This document shows, piece after piece, positions 1-7,360 of a DNA stretch of 64,000 bases. The translations under genes and the position numbers were made by a program. The notes under the pieces are model-generated. The model had not been told where the DNA came from. It searched no databases and worked only from the letters and a program-made list of their open reading frames with translations. Origin of the DNA: Candidatus Thermofonsia Clade 1 bacterium (GTDB lineage: Bacteria > Chloroflexota > Anaerolineae > Aggregatilineales > UBA2796); NCBI GenBank assembly GCA_002794705.1, contig PGTK01000003.1, positions 1-64,000 of the forward strand. Direction: 5' to 3'. Numbering within the stretch: the stretch's first letter is position 1; each line of letters starts with the position of its first letter.

Positions 1-1215
1 CACAGCGTCCACATCGCCGTTGGCAAGGGCGCGCATCGCCTCAGGCGTGGTCTCGTACTCAACTACCTCAAAGCCGCCCAGCGACTTGGCGAAGTCAGCA
101 CCGGTTGTGCCTTTCTGCACACCGACCTTCCTGCCTGCCAGCGCCTCAACACTGGTGATGGTCTCTGCATCGGCAGCGCGCACGGTCAAGACCTGCGCAG
201 CGGCGAAGTACGGGTTGCTGAACAGGACGGTCTGCTGGCGCTCCTCTGTGATAGTAGTGGCGCTGATCACGATGTCATACTGACCCGCTGCCAAGTTGGT
301 GAAGATGGTATCGAACTGCACGTTCTGGTAGACGGGCGTAAAGCCTGCCTTCGCAGCAATGGCATTGAGCAGGTCAATGTCAAAGCCCTCGATCTCGCCT
401 GTCTCAGTATTGACATTCTCAAAAGGCGGATAGGCAGCGTCTGTGCCGACGATCAGCTCGCCCGTCGTGCGGCACACAGGGGTAGGCATTGGTGTGACAG
501 TCGGCGCCACCGCAACCGCCGTTGCCTCAGCTGTTGGCTCAGCTGTTGCCTCTGCGACAACCTCAGCTGTCGCCTCAGCCGTAGCTTCGGGTGTAGCTTC
601 AGGTGTAGCAACAGGCGACTCAGTGGCTGTAGGCGTTGCCGTCGGCGTGACAGGTGTCGCCGTCGGCGGAACGGGCGTTGCTGTTGGCGTGACAGGCGTT
701 GCCGTCGGCGGGATAGGCGTTGCTGTTGGCAGCACAACTGTCGGCTCAATAGCCACTACTTCAGCAGTTGCTTCAGCAGTCGCCTCAACAGTTGGCTCAG
801 CTACTACCGCCTCAGCGGTTGCCTCGGGCGTAGCTTCAGCAGTCGCCTCAGCCGTAGGCGGCGGGACAACCGTTGGCTCCACAACGACAACTTCAGCGGT
901 TGCCTCAGGCGTAGCCTCAGCAGTTGCCTCAGGCGTTGGCTCGACAGTAGGTGCAACAGCTACTGCGACAGTCGCAGCTGCCTCAGCCGTCGCTTCAGCA
1001 GTCGGTGTAGCAGTAGGTGGCACAACAACCTCGGCTGTTGCCTCAGGGGTCGGAGCAGCCGGTACAGTTGCTTCCTGAGTCGGGGTAGCCGTCGCAGCCA
1101 CAGTCGTTGGAGTTGCTGTGGGACGCGGTGTAGGCGTAGGTGTTGCCTCTGCACAAGCGCCTACAAACAGTGCAAAGCCTGCAAACAACATTAGCAGGCT
1201 ACGCTTCACGCGCAT
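1..1215 (-). CDS. Amino-acid-type ABC transporter substrate-binding lipoprotein (3' end outside window)
   Basis: Extracellular solute receptor of a polar-amino-acid-type ABC importer, tethered to the membrane. It begins at ATG 1215 and is still open at base 1, so the C-terminus is missing. Residues 1-21 are a lipoprotein signal with lipobox VGAC (Cys21). About residues 22-245 are a low-complexity tether of Thr, Pro, Ala, Val and Glu with PTATPV-type repeats, clearest between bases 636 and 735. The binding domain then starts with GELIVGTDAAYPPFE, the usual N-terminus of SBP family 3, and continues through QFDTIFTNLAAGQYDIVISA and a GxKVGVQKGTTG-type hinge. No permease or ATPase is visible on this side. 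The ligand cannot be told. The family assignment is firm; the length of the tether is the unusual part. Confidence 0.88.
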   Translation of the reverse strand, partial: MRVKRSLLMLFAGFALFVGACAEATPTPTPRPTATPTTVAATATPTQEATVPAAPTPEATAEVVVPPTATPTAEATAEAAATVAVAVAPTVEPTPEATAEATPEATAEVVVVEPTVVPPPTAEATAEATPEATAEAVVAEPTVEATAEATAEVVAIEPTVVLPTATPIPPTATPVTPTATPVPPTATPVTPTATPTATESPVATPEATPEATAEATAEVVAEATAEPTAEATAVAVAPTVTPMPTPVCRTTGELIVGTDAAYPPFENVNTETGEIEGFDIDLLNAIAAKAGFTPVYQNVQFDTIFTNLAAGQYDIVISATTITEERQQTVLFSNPYFAAAQVLTVRAADAETITSVEALAGRKVGVQKGTTGADFAKSLGGFEVVEYETTPEAMRALANGDVDAV

Positions 1216-1380
1216 GGTTCTTACTCCTCTTTCATTTGCCAAGGGACTTCATCAAGAGTGCTTTTGCGCACTCGTTCACAATGGCAATTATTGTCACAAG
1301 TACACAGTTTTTGCAAGGTTTGCCGTGCCTTTTAGCCCATTTGCACATTGGCAATCTGGACAAGGCACGGCTGATTCGGG

Positions 1381-2382
1381 CTAGTAAGCTGTGAGCGTCT
1401 GTGTGGCGAGTTCCTCGCCCTCGCGTAGCACTAGCTCATAGCGCAGCCAAGTGCGCTCTGGGCGCATCCCTGCGCGCTCATAGAGCCTGAGCGCACCTGT
1501 CAGGTTTTGCGCGTCCACGCCCAAGCCCACTTTACGGTAGCCGCGCCGATAGAATTCGCCAAAGGCAATCTGCAGCAGCGCCAAGCCCAAGCCCTGCTTA
1601 CGGTAAGGGCGGCGGACGGCTAAATCCTCAATCCAGCCCAGCTCTCGATCCTCAGGGATGTACTTTGAGCAGAGGCACATACCCGCGATCTGATCGCCCG
1701 CCATTGCCAGATACCACATGCTGAAATCTGAGAGCGGACCGTTCAGCATGTGATGCTCAAATACCTCAAACTGACCGCTGATATGCCCGTAGTGATCCTG
1801 AAAAGCCTCATCAAGCGCCTCAAAAACGGCGCGATCATCCTGCCCTTTGACGAAGGTGCGCACAGTGATGCCCTCAGGCAAGGTCGGCGCAGGGGGCGGC
1901 GCTTTCATCTCAAGGCGCATTTGATAGTAGCTGCGGACGTGGCGCAAGCCGTGCCGCTCGTAGATAGCGCACAGGTCGTTCAGGCGGGAGTCGGCGCCCA
2001 TCACGAGGGTCACGCGCGCTTGCTGTGGCGCACGGGCAAGGTTGCGCTTACTGGTCTCGATCAGCCAAGTCATGAGGTGATCTTCAATGCCGCGTCCGCG
2101 CCATGTGGGATGCACGGCGAGATTCCCAAAAGCGCGCACATACGACGGTTGCATATCCCACAGATCGGCGTAGGCGACCAGTTGCTCACCTGCGAAGAGC
2201 GCATGAGTGCTTTCAGCGATTGAAAAGCTAGGCTGCTGCCAATCGCGCTTTAGATCGCCTGCCTCGCACCAATCCTCGCCGAGATCGTGCTGACTACATA
2301 GGTTGAGAAAGGTCTCGACGAGGGCAGCATCAGCAAGACTGAGCGCTCGTGTCTGCAGCCTTTCTGGACTCAGGAGACTCAT
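1381..2382 (-). CDS. Tandem GNAT-domain N-acetyltransferase
   Basis: Predicted cytosolic acetyl-CoA-dependent N-acyltransferase with two GNAT folds. The first has acetyl-CoA loop WRGRGIE in its motif A and the second has YRKQGLGLALL, followed by the typical GALRLYERAGMRPE end. This double-GNAT layout is that of mycothiol synthase-type proteins and many uncharacterised relatives; nothing shows the substrate. I place the start at ATG 2382, which has GGGAG eight bases upstream. An in-frame ATG at 2397 would add five residues but lacks a good ribosome site. The gene ends 165 bp before the start of the binding lipoprotein, on the same strand. Confidence 0.82.
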   Translation of the reverse strand: MSLLSPERLQTRALSLADAALVETFLNLCSQHDLGEDWCEAGDLKRDWQQPSFSIAESTHALFAGEQLVAYADLWDMQPSYVRAFGNLAVHPTWRGRGIEDHLMTWLIETSKRNLARAPQQARVTLVMGADSRLNDLCAIYERHGLRHVRSYYQMRLEMKAPPPAPTLPEGITVRTFVKGQDDRAVFEALDEAFQDHYGHISGQFEVFEHHMLNGPLSDFSMWYLAMAGDQIAGMCLCSKYIPEDRELGWIEDLAVRRPYRKQGLGLALLQIAFGEFYRRGYRKVGLGVDAQNLTGALRLYERAGMRPERTWLRYELVLREGEELATQTLTAY

Positions 2383-2514
2383 AAGGTTTGCTCCCATTGA
2401 CGTTGTGGATCGTGCTGAGCACTTTTGAGCTTTTATGACCCTTTTTCACATCTAAAAAGCGCTCAATGTGCCTAAGTCTAGCTGAATTGGGAGGCTCTGT
2501 AAAGGGCGGATCCC

Positions 2515-2543
2515 TTTCAAAACAGCAGGCTCTCTGCTATAAT
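2515..2543 (+). promoter_or_regulatory. Promoter of tRNA-Arg
   Basis: A perfect TATAAT at 2538-2543 lies 11 bases before the tRNA. A weak -35, TTTCAA at 2515-2520, sits 17 bp further upstream. Confidence 0.6.
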
Positions 2544-2554
2544 GCAAAACATCG

Positions 2555-2627
2555 GCTCTCGTAGTTCAGTGGATAGAACGCGGGTTTCCTAAACCTGATG
2601 TCGGGGGTTCGAATCCCTCCGAGAGCA
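2555..2627 (+). tRNA. tRNA-Arg (anticodon CCU)
   Basis: A 73-base cloverleaf. The acceptor stem GCTCTCG pairs with CGAGAGC and is followed by discriminator A. The D arm has GTTC/GAAC, the anticodon stem CGGGT/ACCTG encloses loop TTCCTAA, and the T arm GGGGG-TTCGAAT-CCCTC closes with one G-U pair. Anticodon CCU reads AGG. No CCA is encoded. Confidence 0.95.
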
Positions 2628-2725
2628 TTGCGCCCGTCTTCGCAGCCTGCCACAGCCTGATGAACGCCTTCCTATGTCCAGCTGCAGGGCGCGTTGTCTC
2701 TTTCCCACAGGCTAGGAGTATCCAC

Positions 2726-3451
2726 TTGCTGAAAAAATTCATCGCACTTTGGTTGCTGGCAGGGCTGCTGCTTCATGGCTTGCTCGCTCTACATGCCCAA
2801 GACGCCACGCCGATCACTTATGGCGTCCCTTTTGAGGGCGAGTTTACGGTAGACAACAGGCAGGCACGCTTCATCTTTGAGGGCAAGGCGGGCGAAATTA
2901 TCTACGTCTTTCCGCAAGGCACAGGGCTATTTCCCATGCTTGAATTCGATATCCGACTGACCGATAGCCGCAATACTGCACTTGGCGCGCTCTATAACAA
3001 AGAGCGCCTGAAGCCCGTGCTGATCGCCGAATTGCCCGCTGAAGGGCGCTACACAATCACACTGACAGGCAACATGGGCGGCACTTACCGCCTTGAACTC
3101 CAGCGGACGCTCAATCTGTTGCCTGATACGCAGATCGAAGGCGTGATCGCCCCTGAGGAGAGCCGCTTCTATATCATCCGTAGCCCGCAGCCGCTCAAAA
3201 TTACGCTCACCTACACCCGACTCGACGGCACATTCAGCCCTGAACTGCGCATTGAAGACTTTGAACAGGGTTTCCCACGCGAAATTGCGGCTGTTTTTGG
3301 GCGTGCGCTCAGCACTGCCACGCTTGAGCTAAGCCTTGAGGCGAATGTTGAGTATCTCGTTACGCTTGCCCAAAAAGCGTTCGATTTTGCCAGCATCATC
3401 GAGACGGTCACGCCGCAGCGCTACCGAATCAGCATTGCAAGTCTCCGTTAG
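2726..3451 (+). CDS. Secreted protein of unknown function, two beta-sandwich-like repeats
   Basis: Exported protein of 241 residues. I choose TTG 2726 as start: AGGAG lies at the right distance and translation there gives a standard Sec signal peptide (LLKKFIALWLLAGLL, cleavage probably after HAQ). An in-frame ATG at 2660 would put 22 unlikely residues before the signal. The mature part shows two similar halves with patterns such as YGVPFEGEFTVDN and IEGVIAPEESRFYIIRS. These resemble pre-peptidase C-terminal (PPC) type domains, which are wall- or substrate-associated beta-sandwiches. No catalytic motif is visible. It follows the tRNA and has no obvious operon partner. Confidence 0.7.
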   Translation: MLKKFIALWLLAGLLLHGLLALHAQDATPITYGVPFEGEFTVDNRQARFIFEGKAGEIIYVFPQGTGLFPMLEFDIRLTDSRNTALGALYNKERLKPVLIAELPAEGRYTITLTGNMGGTYRLELQRTLNLLPDTQIEGVIAPEESRFYIIRSPQPLKITLTYTRLDGTFSPELRIEDFEQGFPREIAAVFGRALSTATLELSLEANVEYLVTLAQKAFDFASIIETVTPQRYRISIASLR

Positions 3452-3655
3452 CGCACAGTGTGCCGAATGATCGTAGCATAGCCGCTTTTACCAGTCAGAC
3501 GTGCAGCTGGTCAGACAAGCGAGTGAGAGTTGGGTTGCGGGCATACACTCGTGGCTCTGATGGCGTAACCATGCACAGGGGGCGCACAGTGGAGTAACTT
3601 TTTGGGCTACGCTGCGTATAGAAACTTAGGCAAATTTACACAAGGAGAGACTACC

Positions 3656-4039
3656 GTGATCCGTGAGAGCCGCCCGTTGGGCGTCACCATTCTGAGCGCA
3701 TACTACATTCTCTGGGGCTTGGCAACTGCACTCTGGAGCCTATTGACAAGCATTTTTGGCGTAGTGATCGTCTGTTTTGCGCCAGGCTTGCTGGCAGGCG
3801 GCGTGTGGGGCTTGATTCAAGGCGTGTTGAGCATGATCCTCGGTTTCTCGTTCTATGGCGGCAAGGATTGGGCGCGTGCGCTAGTGATAGTCTTGGCGCT
3901 GTTGGGGATTGGGGCAGGCGTGTTGAGCATCGTAAATTACGGCTTCGGCTTCGGCACCCTGCTCAACATTGCCATCAACGCCTTTGTGCTGTTCTACGTG
4001 AATTCAGAGGGCGTTGAGCGTTTCTTCGCCTCTCGATGA
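3656..4039 (+). CDS. Small multi-pass membrane protein
   Basis: A 127-residue hydrophobic protein with about three to four membrane segments and a Gly-rich middle. The start is taken as GTG 3656, six bases after AAGGAG-type sequence; an upstream in-frame start at 3602 has no ribosome site. The segment GFSFYGGKDWARALVIVLAL resembles small DUF-type membrane proteins common in this kind of genome. I recognise no named family and give no function. It is monocistronic, ending just before a strong hairpin. Confidence 0.65.
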   Translation: MIRESRPLGVTILSAYYILWGLATALWSLLTSIFGVVIVCFAPGLLAGGVWGLIQGVLSMILGFSFYGGKDWARALVIVLALLGIGAGVLSIVNYGFGFGTLLNIAINAFVLFYVNSEGVERFFASR

Positions 4040-4046
4040 GGCGTGC

Positions 4047-4078
4047 GCCCCTCAAGGCGTCTCAACGCTTTGAGGGGC
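4047..4078 (+). terminator. Hairpin after the small membrane protein
   Basis: A 13-bp stem (4047-4059 with 4066-4078, one G-U pair) and a 6-base loop lies seven bases after the stop codon. No T-run follows, so it may act through Rho or RNA stability. Confidence 0.55.
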
Positions 4079-4094
4079 TCTCCCCATTTACCTC

Positions 4095-4123
4095 TTGCCT
4101 CCGCTTGTGAAACAAAGTACAAT
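4095..4123 (+). promoter_or_regulatory. Sigma-70-type promoter of the NMT1-like pair
   Basis: TTGCCT (4095-4100), a 17-base spacer and TACAAT (4118-4123). Transcription would start near 4130, inside the palindrome at 4128-4152. Confidence 0.6.
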
Positions 4124-4127
4124 ATGT

Positions 4128-4152
4128 TTCAGATCGTTTTGAACGATCTGAA
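4128..4152. promoter_or_regulatory. Perfect 11-bp inverted repeat at the predicted start of transcription
   Basis: The arms TTCAGATCGTT and AACGATCTGAA are separated by three bases. The palindrome overlaps the expected +1 of the promoter at 4095-4123, the classic place for a repressor operator. It could also form a 5'-UTR hairpin. No regulator gene is adjacent. Confidence 0.55.
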
Positions 4153-4189
4153 TTTTGCACAACATTCGTCCGCCATAGGAGAGTTTTGG

Positions 4190-5221
4190 ATGAAACGCCT
4201 GATACGCCTTGCGGCGCTTGCGCTGATTCTTGCGCTGAGCCTGAGCGCGTTTGGGACGCTCACGGCGCAGGAGAGTCGGACTGTGCGCATCGGCTATGTG
4301 CCAGCCATGATCTACGCGCCGCTCTACATCGCTATTGAGCGCGGCTACTTTGCCGCTGAAAATATCACTGTTGAGCTAACGCCTCTACAGGGCGGCTCGG
4401 ACTCGGTTGTACAGCTCGCTGCCGGCAACTTTGATGCAGCGGTCGGTGGTGTGGGCGCGGGCTTGCTGAATGCAGCCAGTCTTGGCTTGGAATTTCGCAT
4501 TGTGGCGCCGATGCACACGGAGCGCCCGCCCATTGCCAGTCCGCTGGTCATTTCTGCCAAGCGCGTGGATGAGATCAAAAGCGTAGCTGACCTAAAAGGC
4601 AAGACCGTCTCGATCAATGCTGTAGGCGCTGCGACTGAGTACTGGGTCTACCTCGCGCTGACCAAAGCAGGCTTGACCATGAACGATATCACGCTGACAG
4701 CGGTCGCTTTCCGCGATGTGCCGCTTGCCCTTGAGAGCGGCGCCATTGACGCGGCAATCCTAGGTGAGCCGTTCGCCACGCTGCAGAAGGATCAAGGCAC
4801 GGTCGCAGTGCTTGCCGATGACTTCGTAGACGGCATTACGGTCACTTACCTGTACATGGGCTTGCCGCTGCTGAACGGACGCCCAGAGGTAGCAGAGGGC
4901 TTTGTGCGCGCCTATCTGCGGGCGCTGCGCGACCTCGATGATGAAGGCTGGCTGAATGAAGAGACCGCCGCCATCATCGAAAAGTATACGAATGTGCCTG
5001 CTAGTGTGGTCTTGCGCGCTAACCGCCCGTACTACGATCCAAACGGGACGATCCCCTTAGCCGATCTGGAAGAATTGCAGCGCTACTTCCTTGAGCGCGG
5101 CGTCCTAGAGTACACTGAGCCGATTGATCTCGCGCCATTTGTGGATACATCGCTTGTGGAAAAGGCGATTGAGGTGCTGGGCGAATACGTCCCGAAGCCT
5201 GCAGCTACGCCTGCTAACTAG
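4190..5221 (+). CDS. NMT1/SsuA-like ABC substrate-binding protein, copy 1
   Basis: Secreted solute-binding protein of the nitrate/sulfonate/taurine/thiamine-precursor receptor superfamily. ATG 4190 follows AGGAGAG by six bases and opens a signal peptide MKRLIRLAALALILALSLSA. The mature part begins with VRIGYVPAMIYAPLYIAIER GYF, the family hallmark for binding a small anionic or pyrimidine-like ligand; VVQLAAGNFDAAVGG and LPLALESGAIDAAI follow. It is followed 17 bp later by a close paralogue, well over half identical by eye. No permease or ATPase gene lies within reach, so the pair must work with a transporter encoded elsewhere. Ligand unknown. Confidence 0.85.
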   Translation: MKRLIRLAALALILALSLSAFGTLTAQESRTVRIGYVPAMIYAPLYIAIERGYFAAENITVELTPLQGGSDSVVQLAAGNFDAAVGGVGAGLLNAASLGLEFRIVAPMHTERPPIASPLVISAKRVDEIKSVADLKGKTVSINAVGAATEYWVYLALTKAGLTMNDITLTAVAFRDVPLALESGAIDAAILGEPFATLQKDQGTVAVLADDFVDGITVTYLYMGLPLLNGRPEVAEGFVRAYLRALRDLDDEGWLNEETAAIIEKYTNVPASVVLRANRPYYDPNGTIPLADLEELQRYFLERGVLEYTEPIDLAPFVDTSLVEKAIEVLGEYVPKPAATPAN

Positions 5222-5238
5222 TGCAAAAGGAGGATTCG

Positions 5239-6258
5239 ATGCGTCGTTTAGTGATGGTGTTTGCAGCCCTTGCGCTGCTCTTGACGGTCGCTCAGGTGCC
5301 TGCACAGGCACAGAGCGAGAAAATCCGCTTGGGCTTCTTGCCCGTCATCACCTATGCCACGTTCTTTGTCGGCATTGAGCGCGGCTATTTCGCTGATGAG
5401 GGCATTGAGATCGAACTGGTGCCGTTGCCGGCTGGTGGCGGCGATTCCATCGTACAGCTTGCGGCTGGCAACCTTGATGTAGCGGCAACTGGCGCCGGCG
5501 CTACGCTCTGGAACGCTATTGCACTTGGTTTCCCTGTCAAGATTGTGGCTCCGCTGCACACGGAGCGTCCGCCGCTGGCAACACCGCTCGTCATTTCGGC
5601 AAAGCGCGTTGATGAGATCAAGAGCGCGGCTGACCTGCGCGGCAAGCGGATCGCTATCAATAACGTCGGCTCCGCAGTGGAGTACTGGGTCTATGCGGCG
5701 CTGCAGCGCGGCGGAGTCAGCATGGATGAGGTCACGATTGTTCCCATGCCCTTCCCGCAGATGGCAGCTGCCCTCGATGCTGAGGCAATTGACGCTGCTG
5801 TGATCACTGAGCCATTGGCGACTCTAGGGCGCGATCAGGGTCTGCTCGCCCTCCTCGCCGATGATTTCATTGACGGAATCACGGTCACTTACGTTTTCAT
5901 GGGCGAGGCGATGCTGACTGAGCGCCGTCCCGTGGCGGAGGCGTTTATGCGCGCCTATCTGCGCGCCGCCCGCGACTTGCAAGGCGAGATTGACGAGTCG
6001 CTCGCTGCGATCATCGAAAAGTACACTAACGTGCCTGCGCCCGTGATCATGCGCATGAATCGGCAGTACTACGATCCTAACGGCGTGATCCCAATTGCCG
6101 ATCTGGAGGAAGTGCAGCGCTATTTCAAGAGTCGCGGCTTGCTGGAGTACGCTGAACTGCTGGACGTGCCGTCACTCGTGGATACCTCCCTTGTGGATGC
6201 GGCACTAAAGGTGATCGGCGAATATCAGCCTGAGCCTGCCGCCACGCCCGCTAACTAA
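5239..6258 (+). CDS. NMT1/SsuA-like ABC substrate-binding protein, copy 2
   Basis: Paralogue of the preceding gene. The start is ATG 5239, directly after AAAGGAGG; a GTG at 5221 would consume the ribosome site. The signal peptide ends around AQAQ, then IRLGFLPVITYATFFVG. Both copies share HTERPP, PLVISAKRVDEIKS, EYWVY, YTNVPA and the C-terminal EPAATPAN-like tail. Differences concentrate in the ligand-facing stretches, for instance SDSVVQ versus GDSIVQ and RDVPLALES versus PQMAAALDA. Two receptors with related but distinct ligands feeding one importer is a reasonable inference. The transcription unit closes with the hairpin at 6264-6292. Confidence 0.85.
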   Translation: MRRLVMVFAALALLLTVAQVPAQAQSEKIRLGFLPVITYATFFVGIERGYFADEGIEIELVPLPAGGGDSIVQLAAGNLDVAATGAGATLWNAIALGFPVKIVAPLHTERPPLATPLVISAKRVDEIKSAADLRGKRIAINNVGSAVEYWVYAALQRGGVSMDEVTIVPMPFPQMAAALDAEAIDAAVITEPLATLGRDQGLLALLADDFIDGITVTYVFMGEAMLTERRPVAEAFMRAYLRAARDLQGEIDESLAAIIEKYTNVPAPVIMRMNRQYYDPNGVIPIADLEEVQRYFKSRGLLEYAELLDVPSLVDTSLVDAALKVIGEYQPEPAATPAN

Positions 6259-6263
6259 CCCCT

Positions 6264-6292
6264 AGCGCCCTAGCGCGACGCGCTAGGGCGCT
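6264..6292 (+). terminator. Terminator-like hairpin after the NMT1-like pair
   Basis: AGCGCCCTAGCG (6264-6275) and its exact complement at 6281-6292 give a 12-bp stem, extendable by one pair over a 3-base loop. There is no U-tract. It starts five bases after the stop codon. Confidence 0.6.
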
Positions 6293-6424
6293 CTACACCA
6301 TGTCCCCCGCCTACTGGACAGATGCCGCGTGTTCCCGTAGAATTCAAACACAGCACTCTCAGCGGATTGTGAAGTGTCGCCATGAGCGTACCGCAGCTTT
6401 CCTTATCGGGGGAGCAAGCGCCAT

Positions 6425-7261
6425 TTGGCAAAGGCGATTTTGAGCTATTTGCCCAAAGACGCTACACGCTTGATCGAACCGTTCGGCGGCTCAGCAGCTA
6501 TTTCGTTAGCGGCTTTAGCGGCGCGCAAAGTGCCGCATATCCTGATTGCCGATAGCGATCAGCCGCTCATGAGGCTGTGGGAGGCTATTTTGTATGCGCC
6601 TGAGCGCCTTGCTGAGGGCTATCAGGCGCTCTGGGAGGCGCAGCTCGGTCAGGAGCGTGCTTTCTACGAGCGTGTGCGCGCCGCCTTCAACCGTGAGCAT
6701 TGCCCTGAGCAATTGCTCTATCTTTTGGCGCGCTGTGTGAAAGCCTCTGTGCACTATAACGCGCAAGGCGAGTTCAATCAGAGCGCCGATCATCGCCGTA
6801 AGGGCGCCAAGCCGCATACAGTGCGCAAACGTCTGATGGATACACACGCGCTCTTGAAAGGGCGCGCCACGCTCCTGTGCGCTGACTACCGTGAGACGCT
6901 CCAGCTAGCTACGCCGCAAGATGTTGTCTATCTCGATCCGCCTTACGCAGGCGTTGCGCAGCGCGATAAGCGCTACCGCGCCTGTCTTGATCAAGCTGAC
7001 CTCTTTGAGGCATTGCATGCGCTCAACAAGCGCCAAATTGCCTATCTGCTCAGCTATGATGGACGCACAGGCACTAAAACCTACGGCGCGCCTCTGCCTG
7101 AGAGTCTAGATTTGTTGCGCCTTGAGTTGTATGCAGGGCGTTCCTCGCAGGCGACCTTAAACGGCAAGAGCGCCTTCACCTACGAGGCGCTCTACCTCTC
7201 GCCTACGCTACAGGCGCGCCTGAGTGATGTGGCACTCCAGTTAGAACCTCTTGCCGCTTAG
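6425..7261 (+). CDS. Dam-type (D12 class) adenine-specific DNA methyltransferase, 5' end uncertain
   Basis: Transfers a methyl group from SAM to N6 of adenine in DNA. It has the SAM-binding motif EPFGGSAAIS and catalytic motif DPPY (VVYLDPPYAGV). The only canonical in-frame start is TTG 6425, yet the frame stays open upstream to 6386 and reads FPYRGSKRH, the conserved N-terminal SAM motif (FPY-x-G-G/S-K). A TGA at 6383-6385 blocks further extension. ATG 6382 overlaps that stop in another frame (+1 shift needed). The gene is therefore either frameshifted (real or assembly error), or begins at an unusual codon. There is no cognate restriction endonuclease nearby, so it looks like an orphan methylase. 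Catalytic motifs are intact. Confidence 0.85.
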   Translation: MAKAILSYLPKDATRLIEPFGGSAAISLAALAARKVPHILIADSDQPLMRLWEAILYAPERLAEGYQALWEAQLGQERAFYERVRAAFNREHCPEQLLYLLARCVKASVHYNAQGEFNQSADHRRKGAKPHTVRKRLMDTHALLKGRATLLCADYRETLQLATPQDVVYLDPPYAGVAQRDKRYRACLDQADLFEALHALNKRQIAYLLSYDGRTGTKTYGAPLPESLDLLRLELYAGRSSQATLNGKSAFTYEALYLSPTLQARLSDVALQLEPLAA

Positions 7262-7348
7262 CTACAATTGGTAGAGCGCGCCAAGCAATACGGATTGACG
7301 CTTGCAGAGTACGTTAAGCGCACTCTGCAAGCCTTGCTGGATGAGTAA
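7262..7348 (+). pseudogene. 28-codon open tail in frame with the methylase, antitoxin-like fragment
   Basis: Directly after the TAG of the methylase, the same frame stays open for 28 codons and reads YGLTLAEYVKRTLQALLDE near its end. This amphipathic pattern resembles the last helices of ribbon-helix-helix antitoxins. A TTG at 7268 could start a 26-residue peptide. It may be a remnant of a truncated gene or chance. No toxin gene is adjacent. Confidence 0.3.
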
Positions 7349-7360
7349 AAATCTAGAGGG

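Noticed and set aside
636..735. CRISPR-like short tandem repeats
   Set aside because: The repeats are codon-level PTATP repeats without unique spacers of constant length; they are in frame with the lipoprotein.
443..1078. Long plus-strand frame rich in Ala, Val, Ser and Gly
   Set aside because: It is the reverse reading of the Thr/Pro tether of the binding lipoprotein; GC-rich repeats open the opposite frame. It has no ribosome site and no domain.
3452..3655. Possible riboswitch before the small membrane protein
   Set aside because: No known riboswitch core could be folded by eye in the 204-bp gap.
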